The position numbers were made by a program, and so were the translations under genes. Shown here one piece after another: positions 32,761-42,812 of a stretch of DNA of 64,000 nucleotides; position 1 is the stretch's first letter; every line of letters begins with the position of its first letter. Under the pieces are notes generated by a model. It was not told where the DNA came from, did not search any database, and saw nothing but the letters and a program-made list of their open reading frames with translations. This stretch comes from Russula earlei (taxonomy: Eukaryota > Basidiomycota > Agaricomycetes > Russulales > Russulaceae), in the NCBI GenBank assembly GCA_025769875.1, contig JAGFNK010000059.1, positions 101,976 to 165,975 of the forward strand. Direction: 5' to 3'.

Positions 32761-33790
32761 CTAGAATCTATCCTAGATTTGCTGGGGTCATTAGTTCTAG
32801 TGATCCCAGTAACCCCAGTTACTCTAGTGGATGTCATTTTTCTGATGAATTCTTTGTGAACACTTCTGGTTCTCTCATACTTATTATCCTTGCCATCAAC
32901 ATATACACTCTGCCTTAACTCACCCATGTTTGCACTTGGCCTCTGCTTCTATACTTGCCTCTCTGGCATCTTCCACCATTTCATACCCACAACATTCAAA
33001 AGAGTTGCTCAGCTTGTCTCACTGCATCTTACCAGCATGTTCTAACCTTGTCCACTTCCTGCTCTTGATGCTTTTCTTTGCTCTTGCATTCCACTTCCAG
33101 CCAACTCTCATAGGCTCACTTGTCATCTCCCTTGCCATGTGTCACTGCCCACAACCCTCATTCTAGGTGTTCTCTCTCTAGCACTGAACTGTCAGCACTG
33201 ACTGCCCTGCCTCACTGATTGTCAGGACTCTGTTGAACAATCCAGGTCAAGAGTGAGGGAGAAGTTCAGAGACAAGTCAGTAGACATCTAAGATGGTGTG
33301 GGCAAGGAGGAGAGTCCAGAGCAGTAACAAGTACCAGATGGGTACTGGTACTGGTAGTAAGAGATGATCTTGGAGAGAGAAGGCCAGGTTTTACTAGATA
33401 GGGTGGTCACTGTTGAATCAGAACCCAAACAGATTAAAGAAGGTGAAGACCTTCATACAAGGTTCTAGATCTGCTCATAGATATTATGTGTTAGATAGAA
33501 CTTTAGTATATATGCATATGGGACTAGGGTTACACATACTACACTATCTATCACAAGATGCAGCCTTATGCTGCATCTAGAATGTTTCCATATCATGCAT
33601 CATTGAGTGTGCAATATGGTGGACACCTGTAGTCACCTCTTTTGGACTTAGGAACAGCCCTGGGTCATAGAGGTATAAATACCATACATATAGATGAGTA
33701 TACACATCACTCTACACCCCAATATCACTTGAGCACTTAGCACAACATCTAAGGTGGGTTGCTTAGCCTGTTAGCTGTGCTCTATGCTGC

Positions 33791-33893
33791 ACAACAGTCA
33801 CAAGGGAGTACCCTTGGTAATAAGAGTGCCATAACCAAATGGACAGTCTGAAGACTGTCTGCCTCTTTATTGGGTGTTTATATACTACAAAGG
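33791..33893 (-). repeat. LTR promoter-region fragment related to the one at 63.8 kb
   Basis: On the minus strand this reads TATATAAACACCCAAT, then CAGACTGTCCATTTG and GGGTACTCCCTTGTGACTG. The + strand at 63791-63880 carries the same series: TATATAAGCCCCAAT, CAGACTGTCCATTTG and GGGTACTCCCCTGCGACTG. The TATA box plus conserved leader suggests the U3/R junction of an LTR. The two copies are in opposite orientation and diverged. Confidence 0.6.
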
Positions 33894-34479
33894 AGTTACT
33901 AAAATATGTTAAGGCTCCAAAGGGCCTTATATAAGATCAATGGTCACATCTGTAAACATGTCCTACCAATGCTGTCAGAAGAACAAGAATCTAGAGCAAA
34001 CCAGAAGGGGGAAATCATAATAAGATGAGAACACAAATGATACAATTTGCTCCTAAGGGGCTACACTTTTCTTTAGAGATACATAGGTGTTTTTGAGATT
34101 GCTTGGGTAATCTGTTTGTATAGTAAGTTTTATTGTATAGTAAACAATTCAATAGTGAATATCAGTCCAAGAGTTTGGGGTGAGTCTGTAGAAAATGCAC
34201 ATGAGGTCAGATAAGATCATAATAGAACTTATATATATATTTCAGCTTGTATAAACAAAACTGGTAATTGTAATATTTACCTTGTATATATCTAAATATA
34301 TGATTCATTAAGTAAGGTAATAGTGAGATAAGGCTGATAAGTACTCACTTCAGTTTGTGTAGACCAAACTGAAGTTTCTACTGTAATATGATGCTCTCAA
34401 GTACCCAAGAGCATCCCTAATCATAGTACTGTAGGTGGGATCACTCAACTGAGAGGTAGTAAAGAAGGAGGGCAAAGGT

Positions 34480-35040
34480 CCAAGGGCGCGACAATCAGTA
34501 CACACAAGTGGGAGCTGAAGGAAACATGCAGAGGCATTTGGGATGGCAGGATGTCAGACTTGTGTCTCTCTCTCTTTTAATTTTTTGTGGCTCGTTTTCT
34601 GAGCCTTTTTAAGTACATTCTGTGTGTACAATATTTGCAAATACTTGATCGTAAGTTTTATGAGACAGTAAGGAAAATTTTGAGGGTCAAGTAAATAGTG
34701 TTGCCTTTGTGGCCTTTAGCCATGGCGTTGAGCTTGCATTTGGTGAGCTCCATGGTGTCCTCTGTTAGTTAGGACTTTCTTGCTGCAATCCGTATCTGAG
34801 ACAGTAAATTAGTTTTTGCCTTTTTGACTTTTAGCATGAGCGATCAGGAGCCGGTGGAACAGTCATGGGATTGAGGCTAAGATTCCTGAAACACATTAGA
34901 CAAAGTCCCCCCACAAAGGGGGGGTCTCCAAAAAATTTGTCCCGGGCCCTTCCAAACCCAGAGGCAGAGCGCATTGCACCACGAAGGCACTCCACACGTT
35001 TTTGCCTTTGGTGGAGCAAAATCCACCAAGAGGATCAGTA
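34480..35040. other. CpG-normal patch within the island, possibly a younger insertion
   Basis: Unlike the rest of the island, this stretch keeps CGs (e.g. GGGCGCGAC near 34481, GAGCCGGTGG near 34846, CCCGGGCC near 34942). It holds a C6/G7 hairpin at 34907-34924. Its minus strand has a loosely A-box-like TGGTGCAATGCG and GGTTTGGAAGG near 34945-34990, which could hint at a pol III-derived element. No terminal repeats or target duplication were found. Confidence 0.35.
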
Positions 35041-35781
35041 ATTAGTATCTACTGATTGTTCTCAAACACCTTATCAGTGTAACTAATACATATATTAGTA
35101 TGTGATCATCAGTGATTGCCTGGGCCACAGGGACCAGCTGGGCAGTTGAGCTGATGTGGGTTGGCTATGTCTCAACAGAGTCATGATTGAAAGTAGATAC
35201 ATTTTTACACTGACTGTCTTAATGAGAATTGGGTCTTTTAGCAGTCAAGAGTCTGTGCACACCAAGGGCATTTTGGGAGAACAGCAATGGGAGGAGCAGG
35301 AATCTCATTCATAAACACAAGCATTTCAAATGACCTGAGAAAGTTCCCACCAATTTGTTCAACACTATCCTTGGTGAGGTGAATCTGATCGTGATGCCAT
35401 GGTGGACAGCCACACGTGCATCGTTCCTGTTGATCAAGCCACTGGTTATAAGCATACGGCAGATGCACTTCTTGTTGTTGCTGATAAAGACACTTTCTGT
35501 GACCATATTAGTACGCCCTTTAGGCCCTTACAATAAAGCATAACATAATAAATGGAGCAATTCAATGCCGTGACCTCAGCGCTGGCCATAGCTCACCCGG
35601 CACGGGACCGCATCGACATTTCCACACGACCCCCAGCGCTACGCTTACAGTACAAACCGAACGTTGATCTTTCGACTGCGGTCGGAGGCGGTGCTCCACC
35701 GGCCGCGTTTCAAGACCGACCCAAACGTCTACTCGCCTGTGGCCTCATCCATCCATCCATCTCTCTCCTTCCCCATTTGTT

Positions 35782-35806
35782 CCCCCCCCCCCCCCCACAC
35801 ACACAC
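35782..35806. repeat. Poly(dC) plus AC microsatellite upstream of the BRI3-like gene
   Basis: A run of 15 C followed by ACACACACAC lies about 55 bp upstream of the ATG at 35851, in the presumed promoter or 5' UTR. Similar long C runs occur at 46954 and 55268. Confidence 0.8.
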
Positions 35807-35850
35807 CACCGCTACCTTCCATCCCGCAGCCCATCTCTCCGCCTTCCATA

Positions 35851-36386
35851 ATGGTCATCGACGCAAAACTACCTCCAGAAGATTCGGCCCCGTTGACCGC
35901 GCCACCCCCTGCCTACGCACCCCTCTCAGGAGACGCACGGGATCCCGCACGGAGCGCGCCGAACTACCTCCAGCAGCAGCAGCAGCAGCAGTACCCTCCG
36001 TCTTCGAACCAAGCGTATTCGTCCGAGTCGCCTCCGTTGCCGACCCAATGGCAGACCGCCGGTACCGGGTTGCCATCGCTGTCACAAGACGAGTGGTTAG
36101 GGCGACAGTATCGCGATCAACGTGAGACTTCACTTCCGAAACGTTCGCTCGTCGTTGGGTTCACACTCTGATTCCAGTTCTCGCTCAATGTGCGAGGGGT
36201 AATCACGTTGAGATCACGAGCTTCGGTCTTTGTGGCATCATTTGTGCCATCCTTCTGTTCCCTATCGGGCTCATTTTCCTCTGGTACGCGTTGATTGGTT
36301 TCTTGTCTGGCCTGTGCCAGCGCTTAGTACTTTTTAGCATCGACGCAGAGAAGAAATGTTCACGATGTGGAAAGCGGCTAAATTAG
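35851..36386 (+). CDS. BRI3-like proline-rich membrane protein
   Basis: Small membrane protein of the BRI3 type. The ATG at 35851 opens MVIDAKLPPEDSAPLTAPPP. The N-terminal half is Pro/Ser-rich with PPPAYAPL, which resembles WW-domain-binding motifs, and seven consecutive CAG codons at 35971-35991 in a polyglutamine run. An intron starting near 36119 (GTGAGA) joins a C-terminal half: GNHVEITSFGLCGIICAILL, FPIGLIFL, then across a second intron (donor GTACGC, acceptor TTTTTAG) CIDAEKKCSRCGKRLN. The GLCGI-C hydrophobic hairpin and the closing CxxCG pair are the BRI3 hallmarks. The stop is 36384-36386. The function of fungal members is unknown to me. Confidence 0.7.
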
Positions 36387-36596
36387 CTAGATGATAGTGC
36401 TTTGCTTCGTGGACATATTCTCGGATGTATTTGTATTTCCGCTGGCTAATTCTTTATGATACGTTGCCACAGATCTCGACAATTATACAAGGAGTGGTTC
36501 AGAAGGTAAGAAATAGTAATAAACAAACAGATGAACTAGGATGCTAGATGATAGATAGCGAGCGACCGGATGACGTCTGCACACAAAAATAAAACA

Positions 36597-39500
36597 CTAC
36601 ACGCGGGGTGGGAACATCCTCCCCGCGATGAGGCAGTCCTTTACCCACTCCATGGAAACGTACTTTTCTCCGCCAATAGATGGTCGCTCATGCATGTCTT
36701 TGACCACAACATACTGAAATTCCTTCAGGTCAGGGTTGGAGGAGTACTTGAGCTCGGGTACGGCTTCCACACGAGCAGCCCCCATTGACACGATAATGCG
36801 GGGAATAAAACGACCGCCATCGTTGAATTTTTCTTCACCGACGCCTGACGTGTTCTAATGTTGCATCTCATTAAACTGGCACTGCATAGCGCAAAGCAAT
36901 AAGCACCTTTTTACCCTTCGCTGGTGGAGGAAAATATTCTGGACCCAACACGAGCACCGACTGGTCAGAAAAAAGTTTCGTTGCCACGTTGTTCGACATG
37001 ATACTCGTTAGATGATCAAGCGTCGAACCCCAGTCGAGATCCACCAATTGGCTGACTCGCGCTCCCAAACTGTCGCTGTAACCGGCGGGCAACAGGTAAC
37101 TGGGCCAGTCTGAGACGGCGCATTGCTTTGAGGATCTCTCAATATCTGTTTAATCGGATCCTACTGTGGGACTCACACCGGATGACAAGCCCCTCAGCCA
37201 TTCTACGGAGAGACACGGTATGCCAAGCGCGAGTGCAGTAAGGAACCGTGGTTTTGTGTTTGCAGCGTCAGAGACGAGGAAGACTTGCTGGATGTCATGC
37301 TTCGACTCGGTGCCTATGTTGTCGCTAGTGATGACCCATCGCTTCTTCTTCATGAAATATTCCCCAGCCAAAGAAAAAATATCGGACCAGTCGTCGAGCA
37401 CAGTTCCTCCATTCGTCCTGATGATCCGCATGATAATTTCCTTCTCTTTCTCCCGGTCACACCCGACAGACAATGTGACGACAATGCCAACTTTAGTCAG
37501 GATCTTCTTCTTGCCCAAACCAGAGCTCGAGTTTCTTAATAACGAGGAGGGCGTCTCGGATTTGGTTCTCGGTACCAGCGTTTTGATCTCATCTGCGACG
37601 ATCGTCCGATCGCCCCATTGAGTCCCGATTGCGCGATTCTGGACCTTTATCCCTAGTACCTTCACCTCCAACAGGGTCGCGGGGTCGTCGTTAAGCCGAA
37701 CTATCACGGTACCTTGCTCTTGTCGATCAACGTTCGCGATGGTCGCCTTCTCCTGGCTCTCGATGACAGAAACGCGGTCACCAATACGAAACTCCAATCG
37801 ACGGAGGTTCTTCACATCCACAACATCTTCGTCCCCGTCATCAAACTGGATTTTGAAGCGATCTGATTGCCCCACTCTTTCGCGAACAAAGCCGGAGAAA
37901 TAAGCAGCATCATCCTTCCACAGAGCAAACACACTTGTCGCTGTAGGATGACGGGCCTTGGCCCTTTTTGTGGGTCGAGTGCCTGAAATCAGAGATGGCG
38001 TATTACTTGTCACTCTGACTGCTGCTCTGTACGCGGACTTGCGCACAGGCGGTGGAGCAAGAGCAATGCGCTTGCGGCTTGTTGGCACTTTTGAATCTGG
38101 CGGACACGTCGCGTTATCCTCAAGGTCCATGGGCAAGTCATCCGCCGGCTCCGTCGAGCCTTCATCGGGAGTATGAGTCACTTCGTCAGTTGGCGTAAAA
38201 GCCTCCTCCCCAGAAATATCAACTTCCTTGTGCTTATTACTACGGCCAGTGCGTGGTGGGGTCGGAGGAAGAGTAGATGGACGGTGATCATGTCCGGGAA
38301 CGGACGATAGAAGTTCCTTGTCGCGAGGGTGGAATCTCCGCGTGTTGGATGCCTTTGTCCTTATCGCTTCCACAGTTGTTTCGCGTGGTCGTGTATGTAC
38401 ATGTAGATTCGAGGGATATGATACCTTGTGTGGATTACTTGCTTTCGACGATGGCGGTCCTGTGCTCGTGTATGGGCGAGGGACAGTGAGAAGTAGCGGG
38501 ACATCCGCTTCGTCACTATCGTCAGTCTGGCCCTCTTTTTCTTTATCATTGCGAGAGATTTCCTTCTCGACGACCATTGAAGTAACCGAAGAATGTAGAG
38601 AAGGCGGTGAATCGACTCGACCATCATGTAGAGAATCTTTTGGAGCGGCCTCCAAATGGGGTCGAGATGATGTATTTGCAGGGTCAGGGGGTTCAGAGTC
38701 AGGGACAACTGCAATTTCACGACTATCTTCGTCCAATGAAGGTAAAAATGTATATTTTTGTCCCTCGAGACCATGTGGAGGGGAGGACTGCCGCTCAGCA
38801 CGCTTTTGAGCTGCCATTTGATCAAATGGCATGCGACCTGTGTTTGGGGCATGAGACGACCTGGAAAGGTCCGTTAAAGGCTGTGTTTGTCCATCCGAGC
38901 CGCTCTCTAACGCAGCTTGCAGTAGTTGTTTGCCTCGCTGGATACGCCACTTTTTTTCGGGATTTACCATACTCAGGATATTCGAGCGGTTCGTAGAAGG
39001 ACGTGATGTAGTGGAACTCCACGCATGTGGGGAAGTTTTTCTAGGGAGAGGGCTGATGGCATCTAAATCTATATCCAGATCCTGGGAAGCAAGAGGCTGG
39101 GTTGCCTGATAATCCTCTGGTGGAACATCCAGATGGTCCATCGAACCTGGGTTTGACACTACAGGAGGAGTCGAGACGTCGTCAGGAAACTCAGAGATGG
39201 GGGATCGGTTGGGCCCTTGTGCACCAGTTGACATATCCGACACTTGCGAAAGAGCATCGTCGCTCTGAAGCCCAGGACGTTGAACTTTAGGGACATTGGA
39301 GCCTGAGGCGGGAACCCCCTCTGTCGCTAAGGAAAGGGATGTATCGAGTTGAGTGGGCTCATGCGCAATAGGACGCGACGGTGTTCCCGCCATTAAGTGG
39401 TGAACCTCTTGGACCTCTCTTTGCATAGCTCCTCGACCCAGTTCAGAAAGTGGAACTTCAAATTGGCGGTTTGAGGCAAGAAAGACTTTTGCAGGGTCTT

Positions 39501-39985
39501 CCCATTCGTCAGCCGCGAATGAATCGGCGGAACTGAGAGAGGAGGAGCGTCGTCGCTTAAGTCTAGAAGCAGAATGAGACGCTGGCTTCGTCTCAGAGAG
39601 TTGATTTTGGTTAGAGCTCTTCGATGGGGCTTTGGGTGAGGGGCAGACATGGGGGTCATGAGATACTTTCCTCTTTTTTGTGGCCTGCATTAACAAGAGA
39701 GATATATCAGCAATAGACAGCAGAGGCAGAGAGGAGAAAAATGTAGCAAGTGAGAGACGTTGGAAAGTAGTAGATACAGACTCTGCTGTCCGATCTTGTA
39801 CCACCCTCCGCACTCGTCTCTGTGCTAGAAGCGATCTGAGTTTGAGTTTGAGTAAATGCTAAACCATGGAAGTGAAGTGAGGCGGCATCATATGAAGAGG
39901 ACGAAAGATCGGTGTTCCCGGGATCTGCTGGTATGGGTGGCGCGTCAGATGGGGACTTGCTACGGGTCCCCATATTCGACCTCAT
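36597..39985 (-). CDS. Tudor-BRCT DNA-damage checkpoint mediator (Crb2/Rad9/53BP1-like)
   Basis: Predicted checkpoint adaptor that binds methylated histone H4 and phospho-H2A at breaks and passes the signal to effector kinases. The start is taken at 39985 (MRSNMGTRSKSPSD; alternative ATG at 39973). An intron ending near 39689 joins ATKKRKVSHD, a nuclear-localisation-like stretch. TQTQTQ near the N-terminus and many SQ/TQ and SP/TP sites over about 550 disordered residues fit kinase regulation. A tandem-Tudor region reads ATSVFALWKDDAAYFSGFV, then FDDGDEDVVDVKNLRRLEFR. The first BRCT includes VGIVVTLSVG and CLSVEWLRG, the second VSMEWVKDCLIAGRMFPPR. It ends at 36597. The shared upstream region holds an E2F/MCB-like ACGCGAAA at 40317. 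Confidence 0.85.
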
Positions 39986-40561
39986 GAAATGGTGAGAGTG
40001 ATGAGTGGACTGGTTGCTGTCCACATTTGAGTGAGCAAATTCAACCAGATGTAGGACAAACGAAGAAATACCAACGTTCTTCCCGAAGCTTTGGGAGGCA
40101 TAGCTGGGTGCCACACCCCAGGATACGGTCAGTATGGGACCAGGAAGCCAGCGGAAGCTCCAAGACAATTTTGAACACTAAAAAAACCGATGATATAAAA
40201 TGCGATATTTCCTGAGTGTGTAGAGCGTGGTGTTCGGAGCGCCAGTAATGGGGAGTAGGGACGGGGACCGGGCATTCAGAGTCAAGAGGCAAGAAGACAC
40301 CGTGAGCGGCGACGAGACGCGAAATCCCGTTTCCGGCACAGCGCGTCCATACACGTGACTTGTCGCGTCAAGTTAATGTTAATTAATAAAATAAGCGTTA
40401 TCAACACCACGCCATATCTTCATCTGTAACTCTGTAAACTATCCCGCCGACCGCCCGCCGCCTCACCCTGCTCTGTCTCCGTGACCACTCGAAAGCTACC
40501 GCGACTACCTGACTGACTCTGTGTTTGCTCTGCGCTGGACGCTTTGCTTCTGCATGGTGGC
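39986..40561. promoter_or_regulatory. Divergent promoter between the checkpoint gene and the membrane-protein gene
   Basis: 576 bp between two divergent starts. It contains ACGCGAAA (40317-40324, an MBF/E2F-like site), a CACGTG E-box near 40352, a second CGCGT core near 40363 and an AT-rich TTAATTAATAAAA tract near 40379. There is no open frame with a recognisable product. Motif function is inferred from yeast and animal consensus only. Confidence 0.4.
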
Positions 40562-42451
40562 ATGCCATTGACGGGGAATTGCCAATCTCTTTGGCGTGAA
40601 TCAGATCCTCGCATCTGTCAGACTCGGTCTCTGATCAATAGCTTTTCTCAATCGATGGAAAAATCCCTGGCGAAGTCGTCTCAGAGAAGCAGCGTTGCCC
40701 CTGTTCACACGATCAATGTCGTTTTTCCCGAGAGGACTCATTCATCCCACTCTGCTACCTCCGGAAAAGGCGGCGACGAGCTTGTGTCTACAGACCGAAG
40801 CAGGGACCGCTCTTCCTCTAAGATGAATGCTGTCCACCCCAATGCCGAAATTTCTGCTGTGCCTGATCCAGTCCCGAACCCCTTGTTTCAAGCGCCGCCG
40901 TCTTCTCGCACAGAGGGACACAGTACCCCGCCGCTTGCAGAACATGCCTCTACCACCGTATTCGCCTATTCTTCGACTCTTGTCGTGTCCAGTTCTTTGC
41001 TCCTATCACCTTCTACAACCTCTGTTCTGTCTAGTACATCGTCTTTATCGCGGTTCTATCCGGCGTCTATATCAGCGGAACGACCTCTTGGCACATTCAA
41101 CAACGTGCCTTCACGACAAACTACTCCACACCGTCTTCCTGCCGCAGCTATAGCACTCGTGACGTCGGGTAGCGTCCTCTTCGTTGTTGCCATTCTTTTT
41201 CTCAGCAGACTATGCATACGACCTCGGCGGCGTTCCCATCCTACGCCCTCTCTTCCGATCCTTCAGGATGCCTTTCTGCCTCGAAAGACGGGAGATGAAT
41301 CACCTCTGTTTGGTGGGAAAGAAAGACTATCTTCTCAACCCGATGCAGTCCCTTGGACATGGACACAGTACCAGTCAGATACGCCGAAACCGGTGCCCAC
41401 TGCGAGGATCTCAAAGTTGGGTTCGACGAACCAGCCGCCAATGAGACACTCGCGTCTTGTAGACGAGCCTCACAACGTGCACCCTACGGGGGGATGTACG
41501 ATCCAAGACACAATGGCAAAACTGGGCACTACAAACTCGACTCTGGATGGGGTCCCTAAAAAGTCACTGTCTCGTCTTTCAAGCCTCTCAGGTTTGGTTT
41601 ATACGGCTTCTGTGTACGAAACTACCGGGCCGGAGAACATTGGCATCGCTGTCAGTTCTGGTCAGGGGGACCTAGAATTCAGTGGTCCTGCTGCTGCCCG
41701 CGAACACCGGAAAAGAGCAAGCGCGAGGCAGAGCATGCGAAACTTTGACAAGCGTCGAAGTACCATCGATGGATCACCAGAAGGCTTGGCGTACACGATG
41801 TCCCCCTCCATATCGCCCAGCGGGGATAGCAGAGATGAAACCGATGGATTCCCCAAACAAGGACGTGCCCGCGTCAAGGCACCTTACGTGGCCGGATCGT
41901 ACTTGCGCGGTTCCGCGCCAAAGGGACCAGATCGAGCCGTTCAGGGAGTGAATCCGTTCGCCGACCCAGGAAATGGGGAGTACGCATTGCCGCCAATGCC
42001 AGGCTCATCCACAGGAAAGGAGAATAATCGGAAGGGAGGGGCGTTGGTTGAGCCAACGATTATACCTGACGCTCCAGTCTCACCGGGCTTCAGCCTATAC
42101 CCGGACGATTCGTTGAGTGTGGCCGAAGATCGGATCTGGACGGCAAAAGGAAAGATATACGATCAAGACGGGAATGGTGTGGGAGACGTGGAAGACAGTA
42201 TGACAGTGACTGATGAGCGGTCATCGAACCCTGCGTCACCAGGGGTGGCCACCGGGCGGTCAGGCATGTCCAAGACAAGGAGACAAAGCCAAGAAGTGGG
42301 CAAATTGAGACGGACAGATGACCGGCCTCCACGAGTGCCATCACCGCCTGTGCTACCATCGCTGGCGCAGATGGCAATGGCACATACTAACGTGCAGGAA
42401 TATGGGGATTACCGAAGTCCGACGTATAGTTTGTATGGGTTATACTCGTAG
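40562..42451 (+). CDS. Single-pass membrane protein with Ser/Thr-rich ectodomain
   Basis: I do not recognise a family. The long uninterrupted frame has its first ATG at 40562 (MPLTGNCQSLWRESD). About 200 Ser/Thr/Pro-rich residues precede one hydrophobic helix, AAAIALVTSGSVLFVVAILF, followed by a basic stop-transfer stretch (RLCIRPRRRSH). The cytosolic part of about 400 residues is hydrophilic and disordered. This layout recalls fungal cell-wall sensors (WSC/MID2 type) or adhesin-like proteins. No N-terminal signal peptide is visible from this start, so an upstream exon may be missing. The C-terminus reads DYRSPTYSLYGLYS. It lies upstream of, and in the same orientation as, the wall glucanase at 42813. 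Confidence 0.65.
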   Translation: MPLTGNCQSLWRESDPRICQTRSLINSFSQSMEKSLAKSSQRSSVAPVHTINVVFPERTHSSHSATSGKGGDELVSTDRSRDRSSSKMNAVHPNAEISAVPDPVPNPLFQAPPSSRTEGHSTPPLAEHASTTVFAYSSTLVVSSSLLLSPSTTSVLSSTSSLSRFYPASISAERPLGTFNNVPSRQTTPHRLPAAAIALVTSGSVLFVVAILFLSRLCIRPRRRSHPTPSLPILQDAFLPRKTGDESPLFGGKERLSSQPDAVPWTWTQYQSDTPKPVPTARISKLGSTNQPPMRHSRLVDEPHNVHPTGGCTIQDTMAKLGTTNSTLDGVPKKSLSRLSSLSGLVYTASVYETTGPENIGIAVSSGQGDLEFSGPAAAREHRKRASARQSMRNFDKRRSTIDGSPEGLAYTMSPSISPSGDSRDETDGFPKQGRARVKAPYVAGSYLRGSAPKGPDRAVQGVNPFADPGNGEYALPPMPGSSTGKENNRKGGALVEPTIIPDAPVSPGFSLYPDDSLSVAEDRIWTAKGKIYDQDGNGVGDVEDSMTVTDERSSNPASPGVATGRSGMSKTRRQSQEVGKLRRTDDRPPRVPSPPVLPSLAQMAMAHTNVQEYGDYRSPTYSLYGLYS

Positions 42452-42812
42452 GAAGTGTCGAGTATTCGGGCCGGGTGTGCCGAGTCGGATCTTGGTCCCA
42501 TGGAGATATATCGGCTAAATGAATGGGATTTTCCCCACATTCTGTATTAGCCACGAAGTTCCCCCTACTCGAGATCCACACCATCGTTCTTGGCTTGTCC
42601 CGTCTCTCCTCGGCGAAATTGAATCTTGATTTGTACTAAAAGGGGAATTGTTGGGCAAATGGAAAAATCCAGTTCTCCGGGTTACGGTCACATTCCCCCG
42701 CCCCCGCGTGGTCGCATGCCCGTTCAGGTTCTTTCTTGTTCGGCGCCTCTCCATTCCAACCACTCTTCCCCAACACCTCTTTTCTCCCTTTCCCCTTCCC
42801 GCAGACCAAATC
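42452..42812. other. Intergenic region upstream of the glucanase
   Basis: About 360 bp of flank. A pyrimidine-rich stretch (42700-42800) directly precedes the glucanase ATG and probably is its 5' UTR. No other feature is visible. Confidence 0.4.

Larger units (their letters stand above)
26940..35530. mobile_element. Degenerate, CpG-depleted transposon island
   Basis: About 8.6 kb with no intact gene. Open frames are short and full of stops on both strands. CpG is almost absent: I find isolated CG dinucleotides near 27819 and 29708 in the first 4 kb, and none in 30301-31288. TG and CA are abundant, as expected of old methylated DNA. Recognisable pieces are a Plavaka/KDZ-like transposase remnant (32131-32760), a solo LTR (31289-31834), an LTR fragment in reverse orientation (33791-33893) and a CpG-normal patch (34480-35040). 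The segment 26940-31280 holds unidentified remnants only, e.g. a minus frame at 29311-29640 containing FPKAWQVIGALLFNFNGLQR. Confidence 0.75.

Noticed and set aside
34945..35020. A tRNA gene on the minus strand
   Set aside because: A-box-like sequence is present, but no acceptor stem, T-arm or anticodon arm folds convincingly; kept only as a weak pol III-like hint.
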